Origin: Longimicrobiales bacterium | GTDB lineage: Bacteria; Gemmatimonadota; Gemmatimonadetes; Longimicrobiales; Gaopeijiaceae | Direction: 5' to 3' | NCBI GenBank assembly: GCA_958295645.1 | Contig: OY282361.1 | Location: 1,206,501-1,270,500, forward strand | DNA length: 64,000 nucleotides | Shown here: positions 1 to 10,367 of the stretch, piece by piece | Position numbering within the stretch: the first letter of the stretch is position 1 | How the letters are laid out: each line of letters starts with the position of its first letter | Notes under the pieces: generated by a model | What the model was told of the DNA's origin: nothing | The model's input: the letters and a program-made list of their open reading frames with translations, nothing else | Databases searched by the model: none | Program-made: the position numbers and the translations under genes

Positions 1-453
1 GCCCACCAGCGCGACCGGCGTCGCCAAGTCCTGGAGGTACTGCGGCGGCGTCTCGCGGTTGCCGAGGTACTTCGCCAGCAGGAGCAACGTGGTCACCTTG
101 GCCGCCTCGGCGGGCTGGAAGCGAAATCCTCCGACCGACAAGAAGCTCTTGACGCTCCCCGCCGGCCCCGGTCCCGTGCCGATCAGGAGCGTGAGCAGCA
201 GCACGGCCACCCAGAACACGTAGGCCGGCGCGGCGGCCCACTCGTACCAGCGTCCCTGCACGCGAATTGCCGCCGCGAACAGCCCCAAGCTCGCAACGAG
301 AATGGTCGCTTGCCGCATCCATGTCCCCTCCACGGAAGCGGTCGGCGCCTCGACCAAGCCCGCGGAGTAAATCATGGCCACGCCGAAGAGCGACAACACC
401 AGCAGCGTCGTCACGAAGGCCACGCTCGGTCCCGTGAGGCGCAGGCGTTCCAT
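1..453 (-). CDS. rodA: RodA peptidoglycan polymerase, N-terminal part (cut by window edge)
   Basis: Only the first 151 residues are in the window; the gene runs off the left edge. RodA is the SEDS-family glycosyltransferase that polymerises lipid II during side-wall growth together with PBP2. The visible part has several hydrophobic segments (about residues 12-30, 48-64 and 75-92) and the family motif FQPAEAAK at 112-119, close to the usual FQPSELAK. The ATG at 453 sits directly against the PBP2 stop codon (454-456), so the two partners are translationally adjacent. It is the last gene seen of the mreB-mreC-mreD-PBP2-rodA operon. FtsW is the only serious alternative, and the mre/PBP2 context favours RodA. 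Confidence 0.93.
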   Translation of the reverse strand, partial: MERLRLTGPSVAFVTTLLVLSLFGVAMIYSAGLVEAPTASVEGTWMRQATILVASLGLFAAAIRVQGRWYEWAAAPAYVFWVAVLLLTLLIGTGPGPAGSVKSFLSVGGFRFQPAEAAKVTTLLLLAKYLGNRETPPQYLQDLATPVALVG

Positions 454-2298
454 TCAGGAGTCCCGGGGCCGCGTCGCCCAGGCCGCGCTTCTCCCGGCCA
501 AGTAGTGCTCGCGCAACGTCTGGACGGTGTCCTGCACGATCCCGTGGCGGGCCCGGAGAAGATAGTCGGCGGTCTTGGCCACCAGCGGCGCCGCCGTCTC
601 GGATCCGCTGTCTCCGAATTCCACCAAGGCCACGACCACGACCTCGGGAGGCCCGCCGGGCAGGCCCGCCATCCCCGCGAACCAAGCGTGATTGGGGCGT
701 CCCCCGCCCGTCTCGGCGGTCCCGGTCTTGCCCATCAAGTCGAAGTGTTCGAGCGAGGACATGTAGGCCGTGCCCCCCGGGGCGGTCACGCGGCGGAGCC
801 CTTCTCGAATCGCCGCCAAGCTCTCTTGGGACACGTCCAGGCGCCAGCTCTCGAGCGTGGGCGCGGAGCGGTACAGGATGGGGGCCGGGGCCGAGCCGTC
901 GCGGGAGATGGCGAGCATGAACTGCGCCATCTTGAGCGGAGCCTGCGCGTTGGGGCCCTGCCCCAACACCAAATTGAGGACCTCGCCTTCGCCGGCCCGG
1001 TATCCGAACTGCCGGTCCCAGAAGTCGATGCCGTCCGGGAAAGTGCCGATGGCCTCCTGCGGAAGGTCGATGCCGGTGCCGCGGCCGAAGCCCATGCGGG
1101 CGCCGCCGGCCAGCAGCCGCTCGAGTCCGAGGGCCAAGCCGAGCTGGTAGAAGTAGACGTTGCACGAATGCTGAATCGCGCCGGCGAGGTCGAGGCTGCC
1201 GTGCCCCTCCGGCTTCCAGCAACGGACCGTGCGGTTCCCGTACCTGAACGTGCCGTCGCACGGCTGGGGAAAGCGATGCTGCGGGTCGATCACGCCTGCC
1301 TCCAGGGCGAGCGCCGCGCTCGCGAGCTTCCAGGGCGACCCGGGGGGATACTTGCCCATCGCCGCGCGGCTGTAAAGCGGACTGGTCGGGTCTTGGCTCA
1401 AGCGAGCCCAGTTGCCGGGATCCATGACGCCGACAAAGACGTTGGGGTCGAAGGCGGGCTTGGAGTACATGGCCAGGACTCCGCCCGTCTCGACCTCGAG
1501 CGCCACGACGGCTCCGTTGAGGCCGGCCGGAAAGATGTGGTGTATCCACTCCATCAAGTCCATGTCCAGATGCAGGTCGAGGTCCTGGCCCGGCACGGCC
1601 GGAACTCCGGCGACGCCCTCGAACGAGTCGGCGACTCGTCCGGTCACGTCGACCTCGACGTACCGCGTTCCCCGCTTCCCTCGCAGCCGCGGCTCGTAGA
1701 AGGCCTCCACGCCCGCGCGGCCCACGATCGTTCCGGGGCCGGCGTCCGCGAAGCGGCGGGACTCGAGTTCCTCTTCGTTGATCTGGCCGACGTAGCCGAT
1801 CACGTGCGCACCCACCGGCCCTGCCGGATAGCGGCGCTTGGGGCGCGACTCCAGCAGCACCTGGGGGAAGACGGACCGGCGTTCTTGAACGGCGGCGACC
1901 GCGTCGAACGGGACGTCCCCGGCGACCAGGAGCGACCTCACGGGACGGGCGCGGACGCGGGTGGCGAGCGCGTCCACCTGCGCCCCGGTCAGCTCGACGT
2001 ACTCGCGAAGCCGGGTCAGCGTGGCCAGCATGGTGTCCGGATCCGAAGGCAGAATGGAGACCGCATGGCCCGTGATGTTGTCGGCCAGCGCGCGGCCCGC
2101 GCGGTCGCGGATGATCCCGCGCGGCGCCGGCACGATCAACATGCGGAGCCGGTTGGACTCCGATCGGAGCAACCAGTCGGCGCTGCCCAGCACCTGGGCG
2201 CGGAAGAAGGCGCCGGCCAGGACGGCCATGAGCGACAAGACGACCCAGCGGGCCATTCTGCCGCGAGCCACCCTCTGGCGTTGGTCCCGCCGTCTCAT
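454..2298 (-). CDS. mrdA: Penicillin-binding protein 2 (elongasome transpeptidase)
   Basis: Class B PBP, 614 residues from the chosen start, that cross-links peptidoglycan in the elongasome. A single N-terminal membrane anchor (about 18-34) is followed by the PBP dimer domain and the transpeptidase domain. All three catalytic motifs are present: SPWK at 321-324 (catalytic Ser321), SCN at 378-380 and KTGT at 524-527. The frame is open upstream for 52 codons, but ATG 2298 is preferred: it has a strong GGAGGAGG Shine-Dalgarno and overlaps the mreD stop as ATGA. rodA follows with no gap. The context separates it from FtsI/PBP3. Confidence 0.95.
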   Translation of the reverse strand: MRRRDQRQRVARGRMARWVVLSLMAVLAGAFFRAQVLGSADWLLRSESNRLRMLIVPAPRGIIRDRAGRALADNITGHAVSILPSDPDTMLATLTRLREYVELTGAQVDALATRVRARPVRSLLVAGDVPFDAVAAVQERRSVFPQVLLESRPKRRYPAGPVGAHVIGYVGQINEEELESRRFADAGPGTIVGRAGVEAFYEPRLRGKRGTRYVEVDVTGRVADSFEGVAGVPAVPGQDLDLHLDMDLMEWIHHIFPAGLNGAVVALEVETGGVLAMYSKPAFDPNVFVGVMDPGNWARLSQDPTSPLYSRAAMGKYPPGSPWKLASAALALEAGVIDPQHRFPQPCDGTFRYGNRTVRCWKPEGHGSLDLAGAIQHSCNVYFYQLGLALGLERLLAGGARMGFGRGTGIDLPQEAIGTFPDGIDFWDRQFGYRAGEGEVLNLVLGQGPNAQAPLKMAQFMLAISRDGSAPAPILYRSAPTLESWRLDVSQESLAAIREGLRRVTAPGGTAYMSSLEHFDLMGKTGTAETGGGRPNHAWFAGMAGLPGGPPEVVVVALVEFGDSGSETAAPLVAKTADYLLRARHGIVQDTVQTLREHYLAGRSAAWATRPRDS

Positions 2299-2768
2299 GG
2301 CCTCCTCCTTCTCTCCCGAAACAAGAAATGGACCAGGAGCCCGGTCGCCGTCGCATAGAGCGCCGCGAGCGGCGCAGCCACCAGAATCCGGTCGCTGAAC
2401 GTCGCCCACCCGGCCGAACCGGAGGCCAGCCACCAAATGAAGTCCAGCGTCCATTTGCCGACGAAGAAGTAGGAGGCCAAGAAAAGAAACGAGTTCCCGA
2501 CGAAGAGTTGGCGCGTGCGCGAGGCGACGGCGCCCACGAGAGCCATCGCCAGCGCGCTGGCGCCGAAGGTCAACGGCGAGAATGCATCCTGCAGAAGCCC
2601 CAGCCCGAAGCCGAGGGCCGCCGTGCTCGGCGTTCGCATGAACCGCGCCCCGAAGAGCACCGCGAGCGTCATCAGGTCCGGCGCCACGTCGCCGATGCCG
2701 AGGCCGACCCGGAGCGTCAAGTGCGCCGTCGCCAGAATCGCGACGACGACGCCCGGGCCCACCCTCAA
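2295..2768 (-). CDS. mreD: Rod-shape determining protein MreD
   Basis: Small integral membrane protein of 157 residues, the normal MreD size, with about five hydrophobic segments. It belongs to the MreBCD elongation scaffold. It starts with TTG at 2768, overlapping the mreC stop as TTGA; a GTG two codons later at 2762 is an alternative. It ends in an ATGA overlap with PBP2. MreD diverges fast, so the call rests on size, topology and its place between mreC and PBP2. Confidence 0.88.
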   Translation of the reverse strand: MRVGPGVVVAILATAHLTLRVGLGIGDVAPDLMTLAVLFGARFMRTPSTAALGFGLGLLQDAFSPLTFGASALAMALVGAVASRTRQLFVGNSFLFLASYFFVGKWTLDFIWWLASGSAGWATFSDRILVAAPLAALYATATGLLVHFLFRERRRRP

Positions 2769-3634
2769 CGCAACCCGCCCGTCTTGGCGGGGCCGCCGTC
2801 CGCCGCTATGGGACCGGTCGCCGGTCCAGCCCGATCGCCCAAGTCGACCAGCGCGTAGGCGGCCTCACCCGGCTGAACCGCCGGCTCCACGTAGTAGCTC
2901 TTGCTCCAGCCCGCCATCGTGGCCGCGACGCCGGCCACCCATCCCACGCGAATGCCGCGAGCGTACGTCCCTCCCCGCCCCGAGGTCAGCAGCTCGGTCC
3001 CCGGCTCGAGGTCCGACAGGTAGACCGCGCCGGACAGCACCAAGCGATCCTGCTCCCGAAACTGCCCCCGGTCGGCCAGCACGAGGCCGTGAACCAGCCC
3101 GTCGGCGGTCATTGCCGACACGCGGAAGTCGGTGTGGGACCAGTCGAAGCCCAAGGCCGTGCGCGGGCCGACTCTCTGGACTTGGCCCAGGAGGCCGGCC
3201 TCGGTGACCACGGCGTCGAACGGGCGGACTCCCTGTTCGGCCCCGGCCGCCATTCTGAAGACGCTCTGATCGGTGGTTCCGGAGCGAATCACGGGCGTCG
3301 AGACGTACCGGGTCGGCGCCCGCTCGCTCATCCCCAGCAACTCGCGGAGCTGGCGGTTCTCTTCAGCGAGCGTGCGCTGGGCGGCCACGCGCGAAACCAA
3401 CGTATCCATCTGCGCGCGCACGCGGTCGAAGTCCCGGCCCAACGTGCGCGCCCTCGCGTAGGCCACGTTCATGGCGACGAAAGGGCTCAGCACGGTGCTC
3501 CGGAGGCTCTGGCCCAAGACATCCTGGGCGTCGCTGGGAAGCTTCATCAGAACCGCGGCCGCCATCACGAGAACCAAGGGCACCAGGAAGTCGAACCTCC
3601 CGGATGGACTCGCTACGTTGTCTTGGCCCTCCAT
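2765..3634 (-). CDS. mreC: Rod-shape determining protein MreC
   Basis: Bitopic protein of 289 residues with one N-terminal transmembrane helix (about 14-30), a coiled-coil stretch (about 65-105) and the beta-rich periplasmic MreC core. It links cytoplasmic MreB filaments to PBP2 in the periplasm. The core contains the conserved pattern in which a segment ending GLLGQV precedes TALGFDWSH. ATG 3634 has a good GGAGGG site upstream. mreB ends 52 bases upstream and mreD overlaps the 3' end. Confidence 0.93.
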   Translation of the reverse strand: MEGQDNVASPSGRFDFLVPLVLVMAAAVLMKLPSDAQDVLGQSLRSTVLSPFVAMNVAYARARTLGRDFDRVRAQMDTLVSRVAAQRTLAEENRQLRELLGMSERAPTRYVSTPVIRSGTTDQSVFRMAAGAEQGVRPFDAVVTEAGLLGQVQRVGPRTALGFDWSHTDFRVSAMTADGLVHGLVLADRGQFREQDRLVLSGAVYLSDLEPGTELLTSGRGGTYARGIRVGWVAGVAATMAGWSKSYYVEPAVQPGEAAYALVDLGDRAGPATGPIAADGGPAKTGGLR

Positions 3635-3686
3635 GCCTTTCCCTCCGCCGCGCCCGAACGCCCTTGCGCGCGCCGGACGCGCAAAC

Positions 3687-4730
3687 CTAGGTCATGAGCA
3701 CTGGACGGTACTTCTGGAAGTCGTCGAGGACTTCGCCGACGCCCCGCACCACGCAACTCATCGGCTCCGGGTCCACGTGAATGGGAAGCTCGGTCTCGCG
3801 TTCGATGAGCTTGTCCAAGCCGCGAATCATGGCCCCGCCGCCCGTCATGACGATGCCGTGGTCCACGATGTCCGACGCCAGCTCCGGCGGCACGATCTCC
3901 AACGCCGCGCGCACCGCCTCCACGATCGCGCGAACCGGCTCTTCGATGCAGGCGCGAATCTCGTGCGGGTGCACCAGGACCATTTTGGGGATGCCCGAGA
4001 CCAAGTCCCGGCCCTTCACCTCCATGCCCCGCTCGTCGTCGATCTCCATCGCCGACCCGATCTGCATCTTGATGATTTCAGCGGTCGGCTCGCCGATCAG
4101 CAAGTTGTAGTTCTTGCGCAGGAAGGCCACGATGGACGTGTCGAGCTTGTCTCCCGCCGTGCGGATCGACGTGTCGAGGACAATGCCCGACAGCGCGATC
4201 ACCGCGATTTCGGTCGTGCCGCCGCCGATGTCGATGACCATGTTGCCACGGGGCGTGTCGATGGGGAGCCCCACGCCGATGGCCGCGGCCATTGGCTCGG
4301 CCACCATGTAGACGTCCTTTGCGCCGGCCGCCTGCGCGGAAGAACGCACGGCCCGCAACTCCAGTTGGGTGATGCCGGAAGGCACCCCCACCACGACCCG
4401 CGGCCTGATGCGGAAGATGTGCTTGGCCGTCACGTGCCGAAGGAAGTGGCGGAGCATCAGCTCGGCGATGTCCACGTCGGCGATGACGCCGTCCTTGAGC
4501 GGGCGGATGGCCGTGATGCCCTCGGGCGTGCGCCCCAGCATGCGCTTCGCCTCGAGGCCCACGCCCATGACCTGCCTGGTGCCCGCCGCGACCGCCACGA
4601 CCGACGGCTCGTTGAGGACGACGCCCTCTCCTCGCACGTACACCAGCGTGTTGGCCGTCCCGAGGTCCACGCCGATGTCGCTCGTGGGCACCAGCCGCCT
4701 CGAATCGAGCAAACGGGAGAAGTAGGACAA
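3687..4730 (-). CDS. mreB: Rod-shape determining actin homologue MreB
   Basis: Actin-like ATPase of 347 residues that forms membrane-associated filaments directing side-wall synthesis. The phosphate-1 motif DIGVDLGTANTLVY (about 18-31), the phosphate-2 motif DIGGGTTEIAV and the adenosine motif TGGGAMIRGLD are all present, and the length is normal. The only start giving a normal N-terminus is TTG at 4730, with only a weak CAGGG site; a GTG 14 codons in would remove the usual amphipathic leader. First gene of the rod operon, about 50 bases downstream of a well-formed promoter. Confidence 0.96.
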   Translation of the reverse strand: MSYFSRLLDSRRLVPTSDIGVDLGTANTLVYVRGEGVVLNEPSVVAVAAGTRQVMGVGLEAKRMLGRTPEGITAIRPLKDGVIADVDIAELMLRHFLRHVTAKHIFRIRPRVVVGVPSGITQLELRAVRSSAQAAGAKDVYMVAEPMAAAIGVGLPIDTPRGNMVIDIGGGTTEIAVIALSGIVLDTSIRTAGDKLDTSIVAFLRKNYNLLIGEPTAEIIKMQIGSAMEIDDERGMEVKGRDLVSGIPKMVLVHPHEIRACIEEPVRAIVEAVRAALEIVPPELASDIVDHGIVMTGGGAMIRGLDKLIERETELPIHVDPEPMSCVVRGVGEVLDDFQKYRPVLMT

Positions 4731-4781
4731 ACGCGCCCTGGCAGGCCTTGGGAGACTGTCGGTGTGGCAACGAACCGGCGG

Positions 4782-4812
4782 GAAACATAAGGCTACGGCA
4801 GTCGTTCCTCAA
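4782..4812 (-). promoter_or_regulatory. Promoter of the mreBCD-PBP2-rodA operon
   Basis: Reading the minus strand, TTGAGG (4812-4807), a 17-base spacer and TATGTTTC (4789-4782) form the best-spaced promoter in the window. The -10 box matches the TATRTTTC element seen before nusA and the sigma factor gene. The predicted leader to the mreB TTG start is about 46 bases. Confidence 0.65.
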
Positions 4813-4861
4813 TAGCCAGCGCACGGCGGGCCACCCCCGACCGGCCGCCGGACGCCCGTCA

Positions 4862-4903
4862 CGCCTCGCCCCCGGCAGTCCGGCCGGGGTTAGGCGACGC
4901 CCG
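4862..4903. repeat. 42-bp hairpin repeat, copy 1
   Basis: This 42-bp unit matches 4933-4974 at 41 of 42 positions; only base 4891 differs (T against C). Each copy folds into a stem: outer CGCCT/AGGCG and inner CCCCGGC/GCCGGGG around a 6-base loop. There is no U-run, so it is not a classical intrinsic terminator. It lies between the end of the Ald-dUTPase gene and the mreB promoter. Confidence 0.85.
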
Positions 4904-4932
4904 CCCTCGCAATCCGCAACGTACAGCTTACG

Positions 4933-4960
4933 CGCCTCGCCCCCGGCAGTCCGGCCGGGG

Positions 4961-4974
<14 letters not shown>
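4933..4974. repeat. 42-bp hairpin repeat, copy 2, spanning the Ald-dUTPase stop codon
   Basis: Second copy of the hairpin unit, 71 bp from the first. It contains the last four codons and the TGA (4961-4963) of the Ald-dUTPase gene, so copy 1 looks like a duplicated gene end. The stem loop directly overlapping a stop codon at the end of a long operon could stabilise the mRNA 3' end or act with Rho. Confidence 0.85.
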
Positions 4975-6550
<1,576 letters not shown>

Positions 6551-6562
6551 GGCAGGGTCTGG

Positions 6563-7846
6563 CTAGGGGGAACGGTTCGCGGAGGGCGCCTTCGACCGCC
6601 GCGGGCCGAGGCAGAGCGCGTTCTGGCCTCCGGGGCGGAACACGGTTTGGGCGACGCGAAGGACGTCCTCCGCCGACACCCGCTCGACCCTCTCCTCCAG
6701 TTCGTCCAGAGAGGCGAACGGCAGGTCGTGCAGAGCGAGTTCGGCCAAGCGGCCCAGGCGGCCGCCCGGCGACTCCAGCGACAGGAGCAGATGGCCCTTG
6801 ACCTGTTCCTTGGCGGCCCGTATCTCGTCGTCCGGCAGGCCGCCGGGCAGCAGTTCGCCACAGATCTCGTCCAAGGCCTCCAGCGCGGCCTCGGCGCAGT
6901 CCGGCCGGGTCGCCAGATAGGCGCCCGCCATCCCCGCCCGCGCGTAGGCGGAGTGGAAGGAATGGACGGAGTAGGCGAGCGCGAGGTCTTCGCGAATCCG
7001 CTGAAACAGGCGCGAGCTCATGCCGCCCCCGAGAGCCGTGGACAGGAGGAGGGCCGGGTATCGGTCGGGGTCCTTGCGTGCGGGGGCGGGCCAAGCGGCC
7101 ACCACGTGCACTTGCGCGCCCTCGCGCTCCACCCAGCGCAGGCCGGGATCGGGATCGGCCGGGGTCTCGGCGGGGGCTGCGCAGGCGCCCGCCGGCAGGT
7201 GGCCGAAGTGCTCGCCCGCAAGCTCCAGCAAGGCGTCCCCGGCGACCTGGCCCGCCGCCGCGAGGACGAGATTGGCGCCCGCCTGCCAGCCCTCGTGCAG
7301 TCGTCGCAGGTCCTCCGTCTCCACCGCGCCTACGGCCTCGCGGGCGCCCAGAATCGAGCGTCCGTAGGGGTGGCCGGGCCAGAATTCCTCCGAATGGAGT
7401 TCGAAGACGAGATCGTCGGGCGTGTCCTCCACCGCGGCGATCTCCTCGGCGACGACCTCCTGCTCGCGTTCGAGATCGTCGCAACGCAGCGCCGGGCGCT
7501 GGACCAGGTCCGCGAGCACGTCCATCGCCAGGGACAGGTGGCGCGCCGGAACGCGGGCCAGGAAGCCGGTGCGCTCCCGGGACGTGTAGGCGTCGAGCGT
7601 GCCTCCCACGCTCTCGAGCGACAGCGCGATCTCGCGGGCGGAGCGCCTCTCGGTGCCCTTGAAGACCATGTGCTCCAAGAGGTGGCCGATGCCCCCGAGT
7701 CCGGGCGGATCGTGCACGGCGCCCTGCCGCACCCACAGGCCCACCGCCACCGAACGAACCGCGTTCATCGGCTCGGAGAGCACGCGCATCCCGTTGTCCA
7801 GCACAGTCGAACGAAACGACTCGCCGGGCGCGACGGAAGCCGCCAC
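6563..7846 (-). CDS. M16 family zinc metallopeptidase
   Basis: Processing-peptidase-like protease of 427 residues. The inverted zinc motif HLLEH lies at 55-59 and the third ligand glutamate in EEIAAVE at about 134-135, the spacing expected of catalytically active M16 members. The second half is the typical non-catalytic repeat. No signal peptide is seen, so it should act in the cytoplasm on small peptides, as in the PqqL/YmxG group. pnp lies 19 bases upstream and the Ald-dUTPase gene 12 bases downstream; M16 peptidases next to pnp and dut are a common arrangement. Confidence 0.92.
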   Translation of the reverse strand: MAASVAPGESFRSTVLDNGMRVLSEPMNAVRSVAVGLWVRQGAVHDPPGLGGIGHLLEHMVFKGTERRSAREIALSLESVGGTLDAYTSRERTGFLARVPARHLSLAMDVLADLVQRPALRCDDLEREQEVVAEEIAAVEDTPDDLVFELHSEEFWPGHPYGRSILGAREAVGAVETEDLRRLHEGWQAGANLVLAAAGQVAGDALLELAGEHFGHLPAGACAAPAETPADPDPGLRWVEREGAQVHVVAAWPAPARKDPDRYPALLLSTALGGGMSSRLFQRIREDLALAYSVHSFHSAYARAGMAGAYLATRPDCAEAALEALDEICGELLPGGLPDDEIRAAKEQVKGHLLLSLESPGGRLGRLAELALHDLPFASLDELEERVERVSAEDVLRVAQTVFRPGGQNALCLGPRRSKAPSANRSP

Positions 7847-7865
7847 CGCGCTCGCCTCCTCTACG

Positions 7866-9995
7866 CTAGGCCCGGCTTCGGGCTCCTCCGCCGGCGCGCG
7901 AATCTTCCCAGGCGGCCGCCTTCTTGGAGAGCCGCATCCGCCCCTTCTCGTCGATCGACAGCAGCTTCACGCGCACGACGTCGCCCCGCTTCACCACGTC
8001 TTCCGTCTTGGCGACCCGTTCGTCGGCCAACTCCGAAATGTGGCAAAGCCCTTCGACGCCCGGCATGATCTCGACGAACGCGCCGAACGTGGTCGTGTTC
8101 TTGACGGGGCCTTCGTAGATGCGGCCCACTTCGGGGTCCTGGGCGATCGCCTCGATGATCTCGCGGGCCCGGTCGCTGGCCTCCTGCGAGACCGCCGCGA
8201 CCTTCACGGTGCCGTCGTCCTCCACCTCAATCGTAGCTCCGGTGTCGTCCTGTATAGCCCTGATGTTCTTTCCTTTAGGGCCAATGATATCACCTATTTT
8301 CTGAGGGTTGATGCGGATCGTGGTGATGCGAGGCGCGTGAGGCGAGAGATCGGAGCGAGGCGAGGCCAGGACGGCGTCCATCTCGTCCAGAATGTGCATG
8401 CGGCCCCATCGCGCCCGCTCGAGCGCGTCCGCGAGCACCTCCATGGTCAGGCCCTCCATCTTGATGTCCATCTGGATCGACGTCACGCCCTTGCGCGTGC
8501 CCGCGACCTTGAAGTCCATGTCGCCGAGCGCGTCCTCCAGGCCCAGGATGTCGGTGAGCACCGCCGAGCGGCCGTCCTCGGCCACCAAGCCCATGGCCAC
8601 GCCCGCGCAGGCGGCGCGCAGCGGCACTCCCGCGTCCATCAGGGACAGGGACGCCGAGCACACGGAGGCCATCGAGGAGGACCCGTTGGACTCCAGGATG
8701 TCCGAGACGATCCGGATCGTGTAGGGAAAGTCGCCGCCGTCCGGCAGCAGCGGCCGAATCGCCCGTTCCGCGAGCGCCCCGTGTCCCTTCTCGCGGCGCG
8801 AGGTCGCGCGAATCGGTCGCGCCTCCCCGACCGAGAAGGGCGGGAAGTTGTAGTGCAGCATGAACGACTTGGTGATCTGCTCGGCCGAGTCGATGGAATC
8901 GATCCGCTGCTCGTCGCGGGAGGTGCCCAGCGTGACCACGCCCAAGGACTGCGTCTGGCCCCGCGTAAAGAGCGCCGAGCCGTGCGTCCTGGGAAGCACG
9001 CCGGCCTCGCAGGAGATCGGACGGACTTCGTCCAGCCCCCGTCCGTCGGCCCGCACGCCTTCGTCGAGAATGCGCGCTCTCACGCATTTCTTCTCCAGCT
9101 CCCGCACCACTTCGCGCACGGCGTCGGCTGGGTCTTCGACGCCGGAGTCTTCGCCCGTCAGTTGCGCGGCCACGCCTTGCGCCACCTCCGCCAAGGCCGC
9201 CGTCCTCTCGCGCTTGTCCGCGATCTTCACCGCATCCGCCACTCCCTGCCCTGCCATCGCCTCGATGCGCTCGCGAAGCCCGGCGTCGACGCCCGCCTTG
9301 GGCACCCACGCCATTTCGGGCTGCTGGCGATGAGCGATCAGCTCCTCCTGCATGCCGATCAGCTCCTTGACGGCGCCGTGCGCAACCGCGAGACCCTCTA
9401 GGATCTCTCCATCGGGAACCTCGACCGCGCCGCCCTCGACCATCGTGATGGCCTGCGCCGAGCCCGCGACCACGACGTCCACGTCGGCGTACTCGAGCTG
9501 GCGGAAGGTGGGATTGACCACCCAGTTGCCCTGAATCCGCCCGATGCGAACCGCCGCCACGGGCGTCCGGAACGGAATCGCGGAGGAGTTGAGCGCGACC
9601 GAGGCGCCCATGAGCGCGAGCACGTCGGCGTCGTTCTCCTGGTCGGCGCTGAGTATCTGCGCGTGCACCTGCGTCTCGTAGAAGTAGCCGTCCGGGAACA
9701 TCGGGCGGAGCGCGCGGTCGGTGAGGCGCGCGGAAAGGATTTCCTTCTCCTGTGGCGCGCCCTCCCGCTTGAAGAAGCCGCCCGGGATCTTGCCCGCGGC
9801 GTAGGACTTCTCGCGGTACTCGACCGTGAGGGGAAAGAAGGGCAGCGTGGTCGGCCTGTCCTGAGCCGTGGCGGTGACCAGCACGACGGTCTCGCCGAAC
9901 TGCACGAGGCAGGCGCCGTGCGCCAAGCGAGCCATTCGGCCCGATTCCAGCACCAACCGCCTTCCGGCGAATTGGCGTTCAATTCTGTGCGTCAT
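7866..9995 (-). CDS. pnp: Polyribonucleotide nucleotidyltransferase (PNPase)
   Basis: Phosphorolytic 3'-5' exoribonuclease of 709 residues, the normal length. Two RNase PH domains flank an all-helical domain; the KH domain (segment containing IGDIIGPKGKNIRAIQ) and the C-terminal S1 domain (GRIYEGPVKNTTTFGAFVEI) follow. ATG 9995 is chosen over the longer open frame because homology begins there and a GGAAG site lies just upstream. It is downstream of rpsO, the classic rpsO-pnp arrangement, and a hairpin sits in its leader, the place where PNPase autoregulates in other bacteria. Confidence 0.96.
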   Translation of the reverse strand: MTHRIERQFAGRRLVLESGRMARLAHGACLVQFGETVVLVTATAQDRPTTLPFFPLTVEYREKSYAAGKIPGGFFKREGAPQEKEILSARLTDRALRPMFPDGYFYETQVHAQILSADQENDADVLALMGASVALNSSAIPFRTPVAAVRIGRIQGNWVVNPTFRQLEYADVDVVVAGSAQAITMVEGGAVEVPDGEILEGLAVAHGAVKELIGMQEELIAHRQQPEMAWVPKAGVDAGLRERIEAMAGQGVADAVKIADKRERTAALAEVAQGVAAQLTGEDSGVEDPADAVREVVRELEKKCVRARILDEGVRADGRGLDEVRPISCEAGVLPRTHGSALFTRGQTQSLGVVTLGTSRDEQRIDSIDSAEQITKSFMLHYNFPPFSVGEARPIRATSRREKGHGALAERAIRPLLPDGGDFPYTIRIVSDILESNGSSSMASVCSASLSLMDAGVPLRAACAGVAMGLVAEDGRSAVLTDILGLEDALGDMDFKVAGTRKGVTSIQMDIKMEGLTMEVLADALERARWGRMHILDEMDAVLASPRSDLSPHAPRITTIRINPQKIGDIIGPKGKNIRAIQDDTGATIEVEDDGTVKVAAVSQEASDRAREIIEAIAQDPEVGRIYEGPVKNTTTFGAFVEIMPGVEGLCHISELADERVAKTEDVVKRGDVVRVKLLSIDEKGRMRLSKKAAAWEDSRAGGGARSRA

Positions 9996-10011
9996 TTTGT
10001 CTTCCGAGGTT

Positions 10012-10081
10012 GCCGCCAGGAACCGGCGGCGGGGAGGCCGTCTGCCGTTTCGGGAAGAAGAAGCGTGGCGGCGCAACCGCC
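10012..10081 (-). promoter_or_regulatory. Two hairpins in the rpsO-pnp spacer
   Basis: On the minus strand the first hairpin has stem GGCGG/CCGCC (10081-10067, 5-base loop) followed by a pyrimidine run CTTCTTCTTC, a weak terminator form. The second is GCCGCC/GGCGGC with a 7-base loop (10030-10012), directly before the GGAAG site of pnp. The position suggests partial termination after rpsO and/or control of pnp expression. Confidence 0.4.
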
Positions 10082-10095
10082 TTCGCTCTTCCCGC

Positions 10096-10353
10096 TCAAT
10101 GGCGCAGGCCGAGGTCTTTGATCAGGTCCCGGTAGCGCTCCACGTCGGTGCGCTTCAGGTACTCGAGGAGGCGTCGCCTGCGTCCCACCATCTTCAGGAG
10201 GCCGCGACGGCTGTGATGGTCGTGCTTGTGGGCGTCGAAATGCGAGCGAAGGTGGTTGATCCTCGCCGTGAGAAGGGCGATCTGGACGGGTGCGCCGCCG
10301 GGACCCCTTCCGTCGTCGTAGCGTTGGACGATTTGAGCTTTGCCGATTCCCAT
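10096..10353 (-). CDS. rpsO: 30S ribosomal protein S15
   Basis: Ribosomal protein S15 of 85 residues, binding the central domain of 16S rRNA. It carries the diagnostic block [20 protein letters not shown] and the terminus [12 protein letters not shown]. The slightly short N-terminus starts at the only suitable ATG (10353). ribF lies 14 bases upstream and pnp 100 bases downstream. Confidence 0.97.
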   Translation of the reverse strand: MGIGKAQIVQRYDDGRGPGGAPVQIALLTARINHLRSHFDAHKHDHHSRRGLLKMVGRRRRLLEYLKRTDVERYRDLIKDLGLRH

Positions 10354-10367
10354 TCGATTCCCGTGCT

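Noticed and set aside
310-2358. Long plus-strand open frame opposite PBP2 and mreD
   Set aside because: Low-complexity Arg/Gly/His/Pro translation with no motif; the minus strand has full PBP2 motifs. A high-GC shadow, as are the long plus frames at 4748-8068 and 41365-46386.
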